A stretch of 64,000 nt of DNA from assembly GCF_019209905.1 (NCBI RefSeq), contig NZ_JAHUTM010000004.1, positions 1 to 64,000 on the forward strand, read 5' to 3'. The notes beneath the pieces were generated by a model, which worked only from the letters and a program-made list of their open reading frames with translations, had not been told where the DNA came from and did not search any database. A program made the translations under genes and the position numbers. Numbering within the stretch: position 1 is the first letter of the stretch; each line of letters starts with the position of its first letter. Below, piece after piece: positions 1 through 18,207 of the stretch. Source of the DNA: Corynebacterium sp. TAE3-ERU12 (GTDB taxonomy: Bacteria > Actinomycetota > Actinomycetes > Mycobacteriales > Mycobacteriaceae).

Positions 1-125
1 GGCACACTATCGAGTTCTCACACAACACGCGCACACTGACCAACAACCACCACAGGCCGTTTTTCAGCAGCAACAGGAAAGCTTAGAACATCTTCTCCAC
101 AGCAGTCAAATCAACCACCGAAAAA
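1..125 (-). promoter_or_regulatory. rRNA operon promoter and leader (rrn P), 16S gene off the left edge
   Basis: On the minus strand a strong promoter is visible: -35 TTGACT at 104-109 and -10 TAAGCT at 80-85, separated by 18 bases, with an A/T-rich UP-like stretch just upstream (about 121-132). The transcript would start near 73. The leader carries the element TGTGAGAACTCGATAGTG near 3-22, which resembles the conserved antitermination-type leader found before 16S rRNA in actinobacteria. The 16S gene itself would lie beyond position 1. Promoter spacing and boxes are seen directly; identity as an rrn leader is inference from the family resemblance. Confidence 0.7.
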
Positions 126-416
126 AATTTTCTCGCTCTCCCCCACACCAGCAAAACCAACAATCCGTAACCTCTCGGCCACCGGCTGTCTGTCTCGCTG
201 ACTCCGGAAACACTACACACACACGCCACACCACACCAAATCCCCAGCGTATGGGGCTTAAATCTCGTTGCCACAACTGCACTATGAACGCTTTATTGCT
301 CGCGACTCATGCAGCTCAATCCAATACCGGTCACCTGCGATATCCGCTGCACTGGCCACTCCCCGCAGCCACGGCATGCGCCCCGTTCGTTCAACCGCGC
401 TGAAATACGCAAAAGC
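126..416. other. Intergenic region between the rrn promoter and the tyrS terminator
   Basis: About 290 bases without a convincing gene. The only open frames are short, lack ribosome binding sites and have poor codon use. A small hairpin with CCCC/GGGG arms lies at about 242-256. This is probably the upstream control region of the rRNA operon; nothing else is recognisable. Confidence 0.5.
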
Positions 417-450
417 GAGGACTAACTGGGCAGTTAGCCAGGTAATCCTC
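417..450 (-). terminator. Rho-independent-like terminator of tyrS
   Basis: A stem-loop with 13-base arms and two mismatches (GAGGACTAACTGG against CCAGGTAATCCTC) lies 22 bases past the tyrS stop on the minus strand. It is followed by a T-rich stretch (GCTTTTGCGTATTTC, read on the minus strand). Position and structure fit a terminator; strength is not known. Confidence 0.55.
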
Positions 451-472
451 GCGTTAATGAGCTAGAGCCCAC

Positions 473-1759
<1,287 letters not shown>

Positions 1760-2074
1760 GGCTGTTTTCGCTTCTCTTCGTTGTTTATCGTCTGTGGTTG
1801 ATACCGGTAATGATGCTGCCAGACACTGCATCTGTTCGTGTTGGCCGTCGGTCGCCCTGCTCCACGGTATCGATGAGAAAGGACCCACCTAACCATGATT
1901 GCGAGCTCTCTACCCGTTGCCGCGACCTTATGGTGAGTGAAGCATCGTTCCGTCTTACGTTAACCTCCGCTGCAAGCCCTACGATCGCTTGGCCCCACGC
2001 ACCGGTAGTAGCCGACATCTCGCCACGCTAGAACTAGTCATCATGGTGCCGATTATCGGCCCATTTTCCTGCGC

Positions 2075-3095
<1,021 letters not shown>

Positions 3096-3189
3096 CGGCG
3101 TCATGCCGACGTGACGATCGGTTGCCATCTGATACAGCCTGATAACGAGCGATAGACAGCTCACAAGGTTTGAACTTGAGACTTCGGGG

Positions 3190-3219
3190 TTGACGGTTTA
3201 CAACAAAACATAAATACCT
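3190..3219 (+). promoter_or_regulatory. Candidate promoter of the accessory two-gene operon
   Basis: TTGACG at 3190-3195 is followed after about 15-18 bases by an A/T-rich -10-like segment (TAAATACCT, 3211-3219). The secreted-protein gene starts 20 bases later, after a GAAGGGAG ribosome binding site. The -10 box cannot be fixed exactly. Confidence 0.4.
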
Positions 3220-3239
3220 ACGAAGGGAGTGGTGTAACG

Positions 3240-3854
3240 ATGTCACGGCGCAGTGTAACCACGTTTTTGGTTTGTGTCTCTACATTATTTTCCACTCAGG
3301 CGACGTTTCCAGCTTCGGCTCAAATATTAACCACTGAAACCGCCGATGGTTCACTTGCGCCATCCGAGATTTCATCTTTGTCGGAGCTGCCCCCTGGTTT
3401 TGAACCTATGATCGCTCCCGATAACGAGTCTTTCCCCTCAATTACCCCTTCAGAGAACGTAAATAAAGAGCGTAGCTGGGGACTTTGCCGTCCCATTACA
3501 GTGGCAGAAAATCCGCATCTATCTTGGGGTGAGGTTTCGGCTCATGGATCTTGGAGGCTATCGCACAGGAAAGATGATCCTTGTGGGTATAGTGATGCAA
3601 CGGTTCGTGTTGAGCTGTACGCTTTCTATGGCAACAAGAAGACTGGCCGAGGTATTTGGGTGAAACAAGATAGCGATTCCCGTGTCTTGCCGCCAGGTAC
3701 GGGAAGAGGTAATCGAGCAGTTGCTCGCGCAAGTTGCAACGATACGAACGAACCAGTGAGTTGGCGAAGTGTTGTGGACGTTGATGTTCTCGACCATTGG
3801 GATGCTGCTGACAGAGCCTATAATATTCAAACGCTGACGTGCGAACCGGTTTAG
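3240..3854 (+). CDS. Small secreted cysteine-containing protein of unknown function
   Basis: I do not recognise this 204-residue protein. It begins with a classic Sec signal peptide: RR, then a hydrophobic core, then cleavage likely after PASA-Q near residue 28. The mature part has a Ser/Pro/Glu-rich linker (about residues 30-75) and then a compact domain with four cysteines, several tryptophans and alternating Val residues such as ATVRVELY and VVDVDVLD, suggesting a disulphide-bonded beta-rich fold. A GAAGGGAG ribosome binding site precedes the ATG. The next gene starts 12 bases after the stop, and its ribosome binding site overlaps the stop, so the two are probably co-translated. Codon use is less GC-rich than in the flanking housekeeping genes, pointing to horizontal acquisition. 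The domain pattern loosely resembles the secreted protein at 52586-53020. Confidence 0.75.
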   Translation: MSRRSVTTFLVCVSTLFSTQATFPASAQILTTETADGSLAPSEISSLSELPPGFEPMIAPDNESFPSITPSENVNKERSWGLCRPITVAENPHLSWGEVSAHGSWRLSHRKDDPCGYSDATVRVELYAFYGNKKTGRGIWVKQDSDSRVLPPGTGRGNRAVARASCNDTNEPVSWRSVVDVDVLDHWDAADRAYNIQTLTCEPV

Positions 3855-3866
3855 GAGCGCGGATAG

Positions 3867-5600
3867 ATGACGACAGTTGGCAATCCTTGTCTCGCATATG
3901 CTCAGTGGATGGGGATCGCTGGATGGATGGGTGCTAAAGGCATTACTAGTGGTGGCGAAGTCCTCGGGATACGCCCCGTTACCGATCCAAAGCACCACCT
4001 GGCCGGACAAACCTTTCCGGTATCAGTACAGGCCTGGGCCAAACACCCCGGCCGGGACATTCTCGATGCCATCCAGTATGCGAAAGAGTTTTCCTCTTGG
4101 TTTACCTATCTACTCTTGTCGGCAGACCAGCGAGAAAAACCATTTAGAGAATCTGGCGAGTGCCAGCTTTACCAAAGTAGGTTTTTAACAGATACCGCTG
4201 CCGCCGAGTGGGAGCCCTTTGTCGTCATCGATAACACCCCGGAGAGACTAGGCAAAGAGTTGTATTCGCCCGCGCGGTGCCAACAGTGGGCGAAACAACT
4301 GAGATTTCTTAGCCAGTGGGTAGTCCCCTACCCGGACTTAGAAGCTTTCGGGCTAATCCACATGAGCCTACGCGGCTGGAAAGACTCTCGCGGAGGTCGC
4401 CTAGCATATCGTCAGGACACATTAGGGGGACCGATTACCCTGGTGGCGGGCCGAGATGATCCTGTCTACGACGCTGCCCGCTTGGAAGAACTTTGCAACC
4501 GGGTGATGTGGTTTGCCGACGAGTTGGGCCTCACCCGACCGGTCTTGCGGTGGGACAATACTCTCGCAACTATCCCGGATAACACTTTGCACGTAGCCGA
4601 AGGGGTGGTGGGCTCGCTGGTATGGCTATCTGTTAATCCAGATGAAACCTCTTGCCCTACTGGTGCTATATCACAGCCGACGTTGGCCAAACACACGCAT
4701 GGTGATGACATCTTATTCGGGACCACTAAGCAGTGGCGTTTACTGGAATTTCATAACGACTCAGCTGATTTTCGCCGAATCGGTGGTTCCTCTATTGTCA
4801 CACCGAGCCTGCCGTCGTATGGCATCAAATGTGACCAGCTTGGTGATGACTCCATGTTCGGGCGCGTGCATCCGTATTTGCGTTGGTTTGCCTACTCCTT
4901 ACTTCAGGGACCGGTTAATACTGCGCGCAACCCCGGGGTAGCGTCATATGCTCATCGGCCATCGATCACACGTCGTGGGGTGGCTCCACAATGGGCCGAT
5001 CGGCGAGTATGGCTGAGCCAGGCGAACTATGGCACCGATACCAAACTTAATGCCCTCAATCAGGCATTGGAATATGCTTCTGGTACCGGATCTTTTGATG
5101 TTGTGGATGCGTCACTCTCAGAAGATCCCACTGCCGTCAGCTGGTTGCCTTTTATCATTTTTAGCAATTCGCAACCCCAATATGACTTTGGCCTATCGGC
5201 AACCGACAGCTGGGCCAAGCAGTGGGAGCAGCAGTTGGCGGCAACCTGTCTAGCAGTAGGGCCGACATACCAGTGGCCGCTAGCGCTGGCTAGTGGAATC
5301 GTCTGCCTAGCACTACGGTCAGCACCGCAGACACAGACGGGGTCGTGGCTGGGCGTGGGGATAGATCATGGCAGTATCGTCATCTACACCACTGCCGATT
5401 GCCCACAGGAAGTGGACTTCACGCAATTAGTGACCTTGTGTGAAAACTTTATGCAGCTGTTAACCACATGCCACCCCGCTGTCCGAGTTGTCGAGGTCCC
5501 CAACAACAAAAAGCTTCCTACTACTGGAGTGGTGACGCTTGTCGGTGTCCGGCCGGACTTGCTGTGGTTGCCGAACAGTGAGGTGATCGATCCCCGGTAA
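3867..5600 (+). CDS. Unknown 577-residue protein made of two similar halves
   Basis: No known family is recognised. The protein has no signal peptide and no membrane segment, so it is probably cytoplasmic. Reading it by eye shows an internal duplication: residues about 60-255 and 385-570 share the same order of motifs. TAAAEWEPFVVIDN (110-123) matches TAVSWLPFIIFSN (422-434). A WAKQL segment and a LIHMSLRG helix (163-170) match a second copy at 449-484. LEELCNRVMWF (206-216) matches LVTLCENFMQL (521-531). LVWL (251-254) matches LLWL (565-568). The gene follows the secreted-protein gene by 12 bases with GGAG overlapping the previous stop, so the two probably act together. It lies in a low-GC island between a thiC pseudogene and a tyrS fragment. 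A secreted effector with a cytoplasmic partner (such as immunity) is conceivable but unproven. Confidence 0.8.
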   Translation: MTTVGNPCLAYAQWMGIAGWMGAKGITSGGEVLGIRPVTDPKHHLAGQTFPVSVQAWAKHPGRDILDAIQYAKEFSSWFTYLLLSADQREKPFRESGECQLYQSRFLTDTAAAEWEPFVVIDNTPERLGKELYSPARCQQWAKQLRFLSQWVVPYPDLEAFGLIHMSLRGWKDSRGGRLAYRQDTLGGPITLVAGRDDPVYDAARLEELCNRVMWFADELGLTRPVLRWDNTLATIPDNTLHVAEGVVGSLVWLSVNPDETSCPTGAISQPTLAKHTHGDDILFGTTKQWRLLEFHNDSADFRRIGGSSIVTPSLPSYGIKCDQLGDDSMFGRVHPYLRWFAYSLLQGPVNTARNPGVASYAHRPSITRRGVAPQWADRRVWLSQANYGTDTKLNALNQALEYASGTGSFDVVDASLSEDPTAVSWLPFIIFSNSQPQYDFGLSATDSWAKQWEQQLAATCLAVGPTYQWPLALASGIVCLALRSAPQTQTGSWLGVGIDHGSIVIYTTADCPQEVDFTQLVTLCENFMQLLTTCHPAVRVVEVPNNKKLPTTGVVTLVGVRPDLLWLPNSEVIDPR

Positions 5601-5688
5601 CAAATGCCGCAGATCGGTCCTGATTTTAAGGGAAGCAGGTTAGCTGTAATTGGTGCTTGGTAGGTACCTATAAGCCTTCGTCGGCACG

Positions 5689-5775
5689 TTAAACCGCCTC
5701 GTAAACCTCAGGACTGTGATCTCTAAGCTGGCTATGTCGCCGCTGATGGTTGCGCCAATGGACATAGCTCGCAGT
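5689..5775 (-). pseudogene. Remnant of an IS3-family transposase (OrfB C-terminus)
   Basis: Read on the minus strand, this segment translates to a stretch ending YVHWRNHQRRHSQLRDHSP followed by EVYEAV and a stop at 5689. This is the typical C-terminal end of IS3-family DDE transposases (YxHWxNxxRxHS...P). A stop codon lies just upstream in frame, and the upstream sequence to about 6000 shows only a faint, frameshifted resemblance to the earlier part of the protein. It is a dead scrap with no visible terminal repeats, but it shows that transposition has shaped this region. Confidence 0.6.
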
Positions 5776-6571
5776 CACGAATTCAGCCTCCACAAAACCC
5801 GGTACATCTCAGTGGCGCAGAAGATCGTTGATTGCGCAGTGCGTGGCAGTGAGCACCCGTAGGCGGCAGCGTGAATGCTTGAGGAGATCATCTCTGACAT
5901 CGACCGTCCGGTCTTCGTTTTGCATTCCGAGAAAGGGGTCGGCCAAAAAGAGTTCGGCTATAGCTGCCATGCATCAGACTCATAGAATTGAGTAGTCGTT
6001 TACCCGACCGCGGGTCAGCTATGTCAATGCTGCTGTGACGTCGTTATTTAAGGCAATGAAGCATAGTCATCGACGAGTGGCGGCGGACTGGGGTTTTTCG
6101 GCCCGATCGAAGATGCTGACAGTTGGTTGGGTGGGATGACGAGTAAAATAAACGGAATCCGCACACCATTCGCGTTCAGTTCACCCCGCAGTAAGTTCTC
6201 ACAGCACGCGGGTTGATGAATTATATGTTTTGCTATAAAATAAGTAAAACACTATGAGCGGTATCCAGAACGTTTTCGACGGGTCCCGGAGGCATAACGG
6301 CCACTTAAAGTGGTGACGATTAATCTTGCTGGGATCGATCGAGCTGCTGGCCATAGTGTTTTGAGCTTGGTAAACAGATAGATTCCTCGATCTGGTACGT
6401 AGCAGAGTGACGTTTAGCGTTCTTGGCGGTGCTAGGTCTTCCCGTCGCCCCGCTGATGCGCCCGGTAGTTAGATACCTGCTCATCGGCTAACCAGAACCC
6501 CCAGGGTCGTGCCGAAGTTTTCTGCAGTCCCACACGCGGGCCAGCCGAAATGCCGCCTGCGGAATGGCGTC
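5776..6571. other. Gene-poor stretch with no recognisable feature beyond possible transposase decay
   Basis: About 800 bases with stops in all frames and noticeably lower GC than the flanks. Part of 5880-6000 may be frameshifted transposase sequence. A very A/T-rich patch lies near 6220-6255. I see no RNA gene, promoter with a downstream gene, or intact repeat here. The right end abuts the tyrS fragment at 6572. Confidence 0.5.
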
Positions 6572-6895
6572 CCACGCCCCTCATCGAACTCGATAAATCG
6601 CTCGAGCTGCTTCTTGATAGCGGCGACATTGGCCTCGGCCTCCTCGTCGGTAAGCATGGAACGCTCGCCGACGTCGCGAGGGTCACCGATCATGCCAGTA
6701 GCGCCACCTGCAACAGCAATAGGGCGATGGCCCATCTCTTGGAAACGCTTCAGCATCACCAGCGGCACCAAGTGGCCAGCGTGCAACGAATCCGCCGTCG
6801 GGTCGAAGCCAACATAAGCGGTCACCTGGCCGGCCGCCGCTTCCTCTCGGAGTGCGTCAAGGTCGGTCGACTGAGCAATAAGCCCACGCCACAGC
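6572..6895 (-). pseudogene. Truncated duplicate of the tyrS 5' region
   Basis: These 324 bases are 323/324 identical to codons about 12-120 of tyrS (1401-1724), in the same orientation. The copy keeps the HAGH motif region but has no tyrS start codon on one side and no catalytic-core or S4 part on the other. Unrelated sequence begins at both junctions. An open frame runs through it (6481-7044), but the flanking residues are not synthetase-like, so it is not expected to make an active enzyme. It lies divergent from thiC, as the real tyrS lies divergent from the thiC pseudogene. Confidence 0.9.
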
Positions 6896-7120
6896 TGCCT
6901 GATGTGCCGCGCCGTGCGCGTTCTTGCGAAGTGAGGTGGGCATCCCGTCTTAGCAGGACCATAGTCGCTGAGGCCGCATACTCCCCTACGTTCACCTCCG
7001 CTGGAACTGCCCACACACCTGCCCCCGAAGAACAGTCGCCGCACCGCTGTTCAGCCCCCAGAGCCCATGTGACGTCCCGGCCATATTCGACCCAACACAG
7101 CCGTGGCTCAGCCGACGGAC

Positions 7121-7126
7121 TATACT
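7121..7126 (+). promoter_or_regulatory. -10 box of the thiC promoter
   Basis: TATACT at 7121-7126 would start transcription near 7133, just before the TPP riboswitch. No good -35 box is visible about 17 bases upstream, which is common in corynebacteria. Confidence 0.5.
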
Positions 7127-7137
7127 CTTTTGCAGCC

Positions 7138-9059
<1,922 letters not shown>

Positions 9060-9146
9060 ACGCTGACCAACCACGCCTGGCCTATCGGAAAGCCCCCACG
9101 ACTGGTCGCCCGGTACTGCGGCACCGGGGTCGACGTCACGTAGCCG

Positions 9147-9317
9147 TTAGGACCAATCGATCGCTTCATCCGGCAGCAGCACGGGGATACCGTCGTCAAT
9201 GCGGTAGGCGATATTCAGGCGCGGGTTAACCAGCACCTGGTCCTGCTCACGGTATTCCAGCGGACCCCGGTCGCGGGGGCAGGCCAGGATTTCCAGCAAG
9301 GTCGGGTCGAGGCTCAT
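9147..9317 (-). CDS. Trm112-family small protein
   Basis: A 56-residue protein beginning MSLDPTLLEILACPRDRGPL and ending with the typical YRIDDGIPVLLPDEA segment. This is the bacterial Trm112-like (UPF0434) family, related to the zinc-binding partner subunit of methyltransferases. Only one CP motif remains instead of paired CxxC sites, as is usual in bacterial members. An AGGATTA stretch upstream can serve as a ribosome binding site. It lies 18 bases downstream of argH on the same strand and may be the last gene of the arginine cluster. Its role in this organism is unknown. Confidence 0.85.
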   Translation of the reverse strand: MSLDPTLLEILACPRDRGPLEYREQDQVLVNPRLNIAYRIDDGIPVLLPDEAIDWS

Positions 9318-9335
9318 GGGGTTAATCCTATCCAG

Positions 9336-10796
<1,461 letters not shown>

Positions 10797-10825
10797 CTAA
10801 ACGGGTGCGGTGCGCGGGGTGCGAC

Positions 10826-12025
10826 TTAGAGGTTGAAGTCGCGCTTGGCGGCGATCTTCGAGGACAGGCCGTGCAGCTCCACGAAACCGCGGGCCAGAGT
10901 CTGGTCGAAGGTGTCGCCCTCGTCGTAGGTGGCCAGGTTGAAGTCGTACAGCGACTTCGAGGAACGGCGACCATTGACCCAGCAATTACCGCCGTGCATG
11001 ACCATGCGGACATCACCGGAGACGTTCTTCTGGGTCTCGTCAATGAACACGTCCAGGGCGCGCTTGAGCGGGGAGTACCACAGGCCGTCGTAGACCAGCT
11101 CGGACCACTTGCCTTCGACGCCGCGCTTGTGGCGGGCCAGCTCGCGCTCCACGGTGACGTCTTCGAGGCCCTCGTGGGCGGTGATGAGGGCGATGGCGCC
11201 GGGGGCTTCGTAGATCTCGCGGGACTTAATGCCCACCAGGCGGTCCTCAACCATGTCGAGGCGGCCCACGCCCTGGGCGCCGGCGCGGCGGTTCATCTCT
11301 TCGATGATCTGCAGCATGGACATCTTCTGGCCATCAATGGCGGTGGGCACACCGTCTTCGAAGGAGATGATGACCTCATCCGGGGTGGAGAAGTTCAAGG
11401 TGGGGTCCTCGGTGTAGGCGAAGACGTCCTTGGTCGGGGCGTTCCACAGGTCCTCGAGGTAGCCGGTTTCAATGGCACGGCCGAAGAGGTTCTGGTCAAT
11501 GGAGAACGGCGAGGACTTCGACTGCTCAATGGGCAGGTCGTTCTTCTCGGCGAACGCGATCGCCTTATCGCGGGTCCAGGCGTAGTCGCGGGCCGGGGCG
11601 ATGATCTTGAGATCCGGGGCGGTGTTGGCGAAACCAACCTCGAAGCGGACCTGGTCATTGCCCTTACCGGTGCAGCCGTGGGCGACGTGGGTGCCGCCGT
11701 GCTCGGCAGCGGCCTGGGCCATGTGCTTGACAATCAGCGGGCGCGACAGCGCAGAAACCAGGGGGTACTGCTTCATGTAGAGGCCATTGGCCTTAATCGC
11801 CGGCAGGCAGTAGTCCTCAGCGAACTCATCGCGGGCATCGACGACAACGGACTCGACCGCGCCGCAGTCCAGGGCACGCTGGCGGATGGTTTCGAGGTCT
11901 TCGCCGCCCTGTCCAACGTCGATGGACACGGCAACAACCTCGGCTCCGGTTTCCTGCTTCATCCACTCGATGGCAACAGAGGTATCGAGGCCGCCGGAGT
12001 AGGCGAGGATCACGCGATCGGTCAT
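10826..12025 (-). CDS. argG: Argininosuccinate synthase
   Basis: ArgG condenses citrulline and aspartate using ATP. The protein starts [16 protein letters not shown], where AYSGGLDTS is the PP-loop ATP pyrophosphatase motif, and has 399 residues, the usual length. I choose the ATG at 12023-12025 because AAGGAGA sits about 7 bases upstream; the frame is open further upstream (to 12187), but that part overlaps argR and is not conserved in character. It lies between argR and argH in the arginine cluster. A gap of 92 bases separates it from argR and could contain an additional promoter. Confidence 0.97.
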   Translation of the reverse strand: MTDRVILAYSGGLDTSVAIEWMKQETGAEVVAVSIDVGQGGEDLETIRQRALDCGAVESVVVDARDEFAEDYCLPAIKANGLYMKQYPLVSALSRPLIVKHMAQAAAEHGGTHVAHGCTGKGNDQVRFEVGFANTAPDLKIIAPARDYAWTRDKAIAFAEKNDLPIEQSKSSPFSIDQNLFGRAIETGYLEDLWNAPTKDVFAYTEDPTLNFSTPDEVIISFEDGVPTAIDGQKMSMLQIIEEMNRRAGAQGVGRLDMVEDRLVGIKSREIYEAPGAIALITAHEGLEDVTVERELARHKRGVEGKWSELVYDGLWYSPLKRALDVFIDETQKNVSGDVRMVMHGGNCWVNGRRSSKSLYDFNLATYDEGDTFDQTLARGFVELHGLSSKIAAKRDFNL

Positions 12026-12117
12026 GAGGTGTTCTCCTTGTATTGGGTTTTCCGCACTGGTGGGTGCGGGAAGTTTTTCGGTACGAGTGCTCTGGCCCCG
12101 TGATTCGGGGGCCAATT

Positions 12118-14812
<2,695 letters not shown>

Positions 14813-14893
14813 AACGGTCCTCCTGTGGTGCCACTGGGCAACAGTGTGAAAAGAAAAAGGGAACTGCAGGGTAGGCGATTTCCTACCGCGTGG

Positions 14894-15868
14894 CTAACGG
14901 GGCACGCGGAAAACTGTGCCGCCATCGTGGTGGCCCAGGTCAGGCGAATCTTCGGTGGGCAGCACCATAGTGCCGATACCACCAGAGGTCAGCAGCTCCA
15001 GCAGCACCGCATGGGCGACCCGGCCATCGATCACGTGGGCCGCGTTCACCCCGGCATCAACCGCACGCAGGCAGGCCTCCATCTTCGGCACCATGCCCGA
15101 ATCAAGCGTGGGCAGTGTCTTACGCAGCGCCGAAACCGAAATCCGGGAGACCAACGAGTCCTTATTGGGCCAGTCCGTGTAGAGGCCTTCCACGTTGGTT
15201 AACACCACCAGGCGCTCCGCGTCCAAAGCGGTGGCCAGCGCCGATGCTGCGGTATCGGCGTTGATGTTGTAGACCTCGCCATTGGCGCCCGGGGCGATAG
15301 TGGAGACCACCGGGATACGGCCCGCATCAATCAAATCGAGCAGCCCGTCGGCACGCACTGCGGTGATATCGCCCACGAAGCCGATATCAGTGGGCACCCC
15401 AGAAACATTGACCATGCGCTTCTCGGCGTGGAACAGGCCACCGTCCTCACCGGAGGTACCCACCGCATAGGGGCCGTACTGGTTGATGAGTCCAACCAGC
15501 TCGCGGCCCACCTGGCCGAAAAGCACCATGCGGACAACTTCCATGACCTCTTCGGTGGTCACCCGGAACCCACCCCGGAATTCACCGTCCATGCCGAGCC
15601 GGCGCAGCATCGCAGAGATCTGCGGGCCACCGCCGTGCACCACCACCGGCTTGACGCCAACAGTGCGCAAGAACACCATGTCTTGGGCGAATGCCGCCTT
15701 GAGGGAGTCGTCGGTCATGGCATTGCCGCCGTATTTCACCACCACAATGCGGTCGCGGTAATGCTGCAGCCAGGGCAGCGCCTCGGCCAGCACATGCGCG
15801 CGTTGGCGCGGGGTGAGGTCGCCGGTGAGGTCTAATGCAGGGATTGCCTGGTCATTGCTGTCGGTCAT
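14894..15868 (-). CDS. argB: Acetylglutamate kinase
   Basis: ArgB phosphorylates N-acetylglutamate and is usually the arginine-inhibited step in corynebacteria. The 324-residue protein has the amino-acid-kinase phosphate loop KYGGNAM and the GGGPQI substrate loop. An N-terminal extension of about 40 residues, containing a long helix, precedes the kinase core; this extension is typical of hexameric, arginine-sensitive forms. It lies between argJ (29-base gap) and argD in the cluster. Feedback inhibition is inferred from the N-terminal helix and from the family. Confidence 0.96.
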   Translation of the reverse strand: MTDSNDQAIPALDLTGDLTPRQRAHVLAEALPWLQHYRDRIVVVKYGGNAMTDDSLKAAFAQDMVFLRTVGVKPVVVHGGGPQISAMLRRLGMDGEFRGGFRVTTEEVMEVVRMVLFGQVGRELVGLINQYGPYAVGTSGEDGGLFHAEKRMVNVSGVPTDIGFVGDITAVRADGLLDLIDAGRIPVVSTIAPGANGEVYNINADTAASALATALDAERLVVLTNVEGLYTDWPNKDSLVSRISVSALRKTLPTLDSGMVPKMEACLRAVDAGVNAAHVIDGRVAHAVLLELLTSGGIGTMVLPTEDSPDLGHHDGGTVFRVPR

Positions 15869-15897
15869 AAAAAGTCGCCGTCCTTGGTGCCGGTGGG

Positions 15898-17088
15898 TTA
15901 GCTGGAGTACGCGGAGTTGATGTGCACGTACTCGTGCGACAGGTCCGTGGTGCGGATGGTGGCCGCACCGGCGTCACCGGTACCGAGGTCAACTTCAACG
16001 TGAATATCGCGGCCAGACAGGTCCACGTCGCGGGCATCAGGGGTGCCGGAGGTGTGTTCGCACACGGTGTGGCCGTTGAAGGTGACGGTGATATTGTCCG
16101 GGTCCATCTCGACTGGGGCGACGCCGACTGCGGCCAGCACCCGGCCCCAGTTCGGGTCCGAGCCGAACATGGCGCATTTGAACAGGTTGTCCCGGCCCAG
16201 GATGCGCGCGGCGGTAAGGGCCTGCTCTTCGCCGCCGGTGCCGCGCACGGTAATCGCAACGCGTTTGGTCACACCTTCGGCGTCGCTTTGCATCTGTTCG
16301 GCGATGTCTTCGCAGACTTCGCGCACCACGCGGTCGAATTCGTCCTGGTCGGGCTGCACCCCGGACGCACCGGAGGCCATGATCAGGCAGGTGTCGTTGG
16401 TGGAGGTCGAGCCGTCGATATCGAGGCGGTCGAAGGTGAGGCCGGTGGCCCGGGCCAGTGCCTCATGGGCCTGGCCGGGGGTGACATCGGCATCGGTGGT
16501 GATGACAACAAGCATGGTGGCCAGGGCGGGGCTGATCATGCCGACGCCCTTGCCCATCGCGCCGACGGTGTAGCCCGAGCCGTGGGCGACGGCTTGCTTG
16601 GGCACCAGGTCGGTGGTGCGGATCGCATCAGCGGCTGCGTCGGCACCTGCTTGGTCGTCCTCGAGCGCACTGATGAGCGGGGTGATGCCGCCAAGGAGGA
16701 TATCCATTGGCAGGCGGTCTCCGATGAGGCCAGTAGATGCCACCCCCACTTCGCTGGGGTCGAAGTCGAGTGCTTCGGCCACGGTGCTGCAGCTTTGTAG
16801 GGCATCAGCGATGCCCGCGCTGCCTGTGCACGCATTGGCGTTGCCGGAGTTGAGCAGTACTGCACGCAGCTGGCCATCGGAAATATTGTCGCGGGTGACG
16901 ATGACCGGGGCTGCCTGCACCCGGTTCAGGGTGAATAGGGCCGCTGCGGCCTTGCTTGGCCCGTCGTTGACAACCAGGGCGAGGTCCGGGTTACCGGAGA
17001 CCTTGATACCAGCGGTCACACCAGCCGCACGGAATCCCTTGGGGGCGGTGACGCCGGTGGGTTGCTGGTTGGTGGTGGAATCAGTCAT
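15898..17088 (-). CDS. argJ: Bifunctional ornithine acetyltransferase / N-acetylglutamate synthase
   Basis: ArgJ recycles the acetyl group from acetylornithine to glutamate and may also start the pathway. The 396-residue precursor contains the self-cleavage site in [14 protein letters not shown], where the chain is cut before Thr in the AT pair, giving two subunits. Near the middle [14 protein letters not shown] matches the conserved active-site segment. It lies between argC and argB. Whether it also uses acetyl-CoA (true bifunctionality) cannot be seen from sequence. Confidence 0.95.
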   Translation of the reverse strand: MTDSTTNQQPTGVTAPKGFRAAGVTAGIKVSGNPDLALVVNDGPSKAAAALFTLNRVQAAPVIVTRDNISDGQLRAVLLNSGNANACTGSAGIADALQSCSTVAEALDFDPSEVGVASTGLIGDRLPMDILLGGITPLISALEDDQAGADAAADAIRTTDLVPKQAVAHGSGYTVGAMGKGVGMISPALATMLVVITTDADVTPGQAHEALARATGLTFDRLDIDGSTSTNDTCLIMASGASGVQPDQDEFDRVVREVCEDIAEQMQSDAEGVTKRVAITVRGTGGEEQALTAARILGRDNLFKCAMFGSDPNWGRVLAAVGVAPVEMDPDNITVTFNGHTVCEHTSGTPDARDVDLSGRDIHVEVDLGTGDAGAATIRTTDLSHEYVHINSAYSS

Positions 17089-17139
17089 ATCGGGGCTCTC
17101 GTTACTCGATCACTAAAGGTGGGTGGGGCTTGCCGACGT

Positions 17140-18189
17140 TTAGGGCGCCACGCCCGCCATCGGCAAACCGTCGGTCTCGGGCAGGCCGAGGATGAGGTTC
17201 ATGCACTGCACCGCAGCACCGGCGGTGCCCTTGGTGAGGTTATCGATGGCGCCGGTGACCAGCAGGCGGCCGGCGCGCTCATCCACCTCGACCTGCAGTT
17301 GGACCATATTGGACCCGACTACAGACTGGGTTTGCGGCTGATTGCCAGGCGCTAGGACCTGCACGAAAGGCTCATCGGCGTAGAAGGTGGTGTACGCCGC
17401 GTGGGCGGATTCGGCGGTGGTGCCCTGGGCCAGTGGTGCGGTAAGTACGGTCAAAATACCGCGGGAGGTCGGGGCCAACACCGGGGTGAAGCTCACGCTT
17501 AAATCCGCGGCATAGGGGGTGAGGTTCTGCAGGAATTCGGCGGTGTGCCGGTGCTTGCCGGAGGTGTTGTAGGCACGCAGGTTGCCCATGACTTCGCTGC
17601 CCAGCAGCCCGACGGCCGGCTTTTTGCCTGCCCCAGATGTTCCGGTGATGGAAACAATGCTGAGCTGGGGTTCCACCAACCCATCAATAAGGGCCGGCAG
17701 GGCCGCAATTGTGCCGCCAGTCGGGAAACAACCGGGCACCGCAATTGTGCGGCTGGTGCGGATACGTTCCCGGTTATCGGGCAGCTCCGGGATGCCATAG
17801 GTCCACGTGCCGGCGTGGGTGGAGCCGTAATAGTGCTCCCACTCCCCTGCGTCCTGCAGACGGAAATCAGCGCCACAGTCGAGGATCGCCGGGCTGCTGC
17901 CGGCGTCGGCAAGCTGCTGTGCGATCGCTGCGGAATGGCCATGTGGCAGGCCGAGGAAGACAGCGTCGTGGCCGGCGAGGACCTCGGCGGTGGTGTCTTC
18001 GATGACCCGGTCAGCCAGCGGCGCAAGGTGCGGCATGATGTCGCCGACGCGCTGCCCGGCGTTGCTAGCGCCGGTGAGCGCACCGATGGTGAGCTCGCCG
18101 CGCTGGTAGGCCGGGTGGGCCAGCAGGAGGCGGAGGACCTCGCCGCCGGCATAACCGCTTGCGCCAGCTACTGCCACTGAAATAGTCAT
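17140..18189 (-). CDS. argC: N-acetyl-gamma-glutamyl-phosphate reductase
   Basis: ArgC reduces acetylglutamyl phosphate with NADPH. The protein begins [17 protein letters not shown], with the GASGYxG nucleotide-binding loop, and has the catalytic cysteine in VPGCFPTG and a downstream GTSGAGK segment. It is the first gene of argCJBDFRGH. An upstream in-frame ATG at 18198 would add three residues (MVG); neither start has a strong ribosome binding site, so the choice is uncertain. A phased set of ATTCA-like half sites lies about 20 bases upstream and is the likely ArgR operator. Confidence 0.96.
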   Translation of the reverse strand: MTISVAVAGASGYAGGEVLRLLLAHPAYQRGELTIGALTGASNAGQRVGDIMPHLAPLADRVIEDTTAEVLAGHDAVFLGLPHGHSAAIAQQLADAGSSPAILDCGADFRLQDAGEWEHYYGSTHAGTWTYGIPELPDNRERIRTSRTIAVPGCFPTGGTIAALPALIDGLVEPQLSIVSITGTSGAGKKPAVGLLGSEVMGNLRAYNTSGKHRHTAEFLQNLTPYAADLSVSFTPVLAPTSRGILTVLTAPLAQGTTAESAHAAYTTFYADEPFVQVLAPGNQPQTQSVVGSNMVQLQVEVDERAGRLLVTGAIDNLTKGTAGAAVQCMNLILGLPETDGLPMAGVAP

Positions 18190-18207
18190 GCCGACCATTC
18201 AAGCACT

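Noticed and set aside
268-465. 65-residue frame between the rrn promoter and tyrS
   Set aside because: No ribosome binding site; it overlaps the tyrS terminator hairpin.
6481-7044. 187-residue frame through the tyrS fragment as a truncated synthetase
   Set aside because: Residues outside the duplicated part are unrelated to synthetases and there is no start signal, so it is treated as a pseudogene fragment.
10805-12103. 432-residue open frame antisense to argG
   Set aside because: It mirrors the argG reading frame, a common effect of high-GC codon bias. It has no ribosome binding site and a Gly/Val/His-rich composition typical of shadows.
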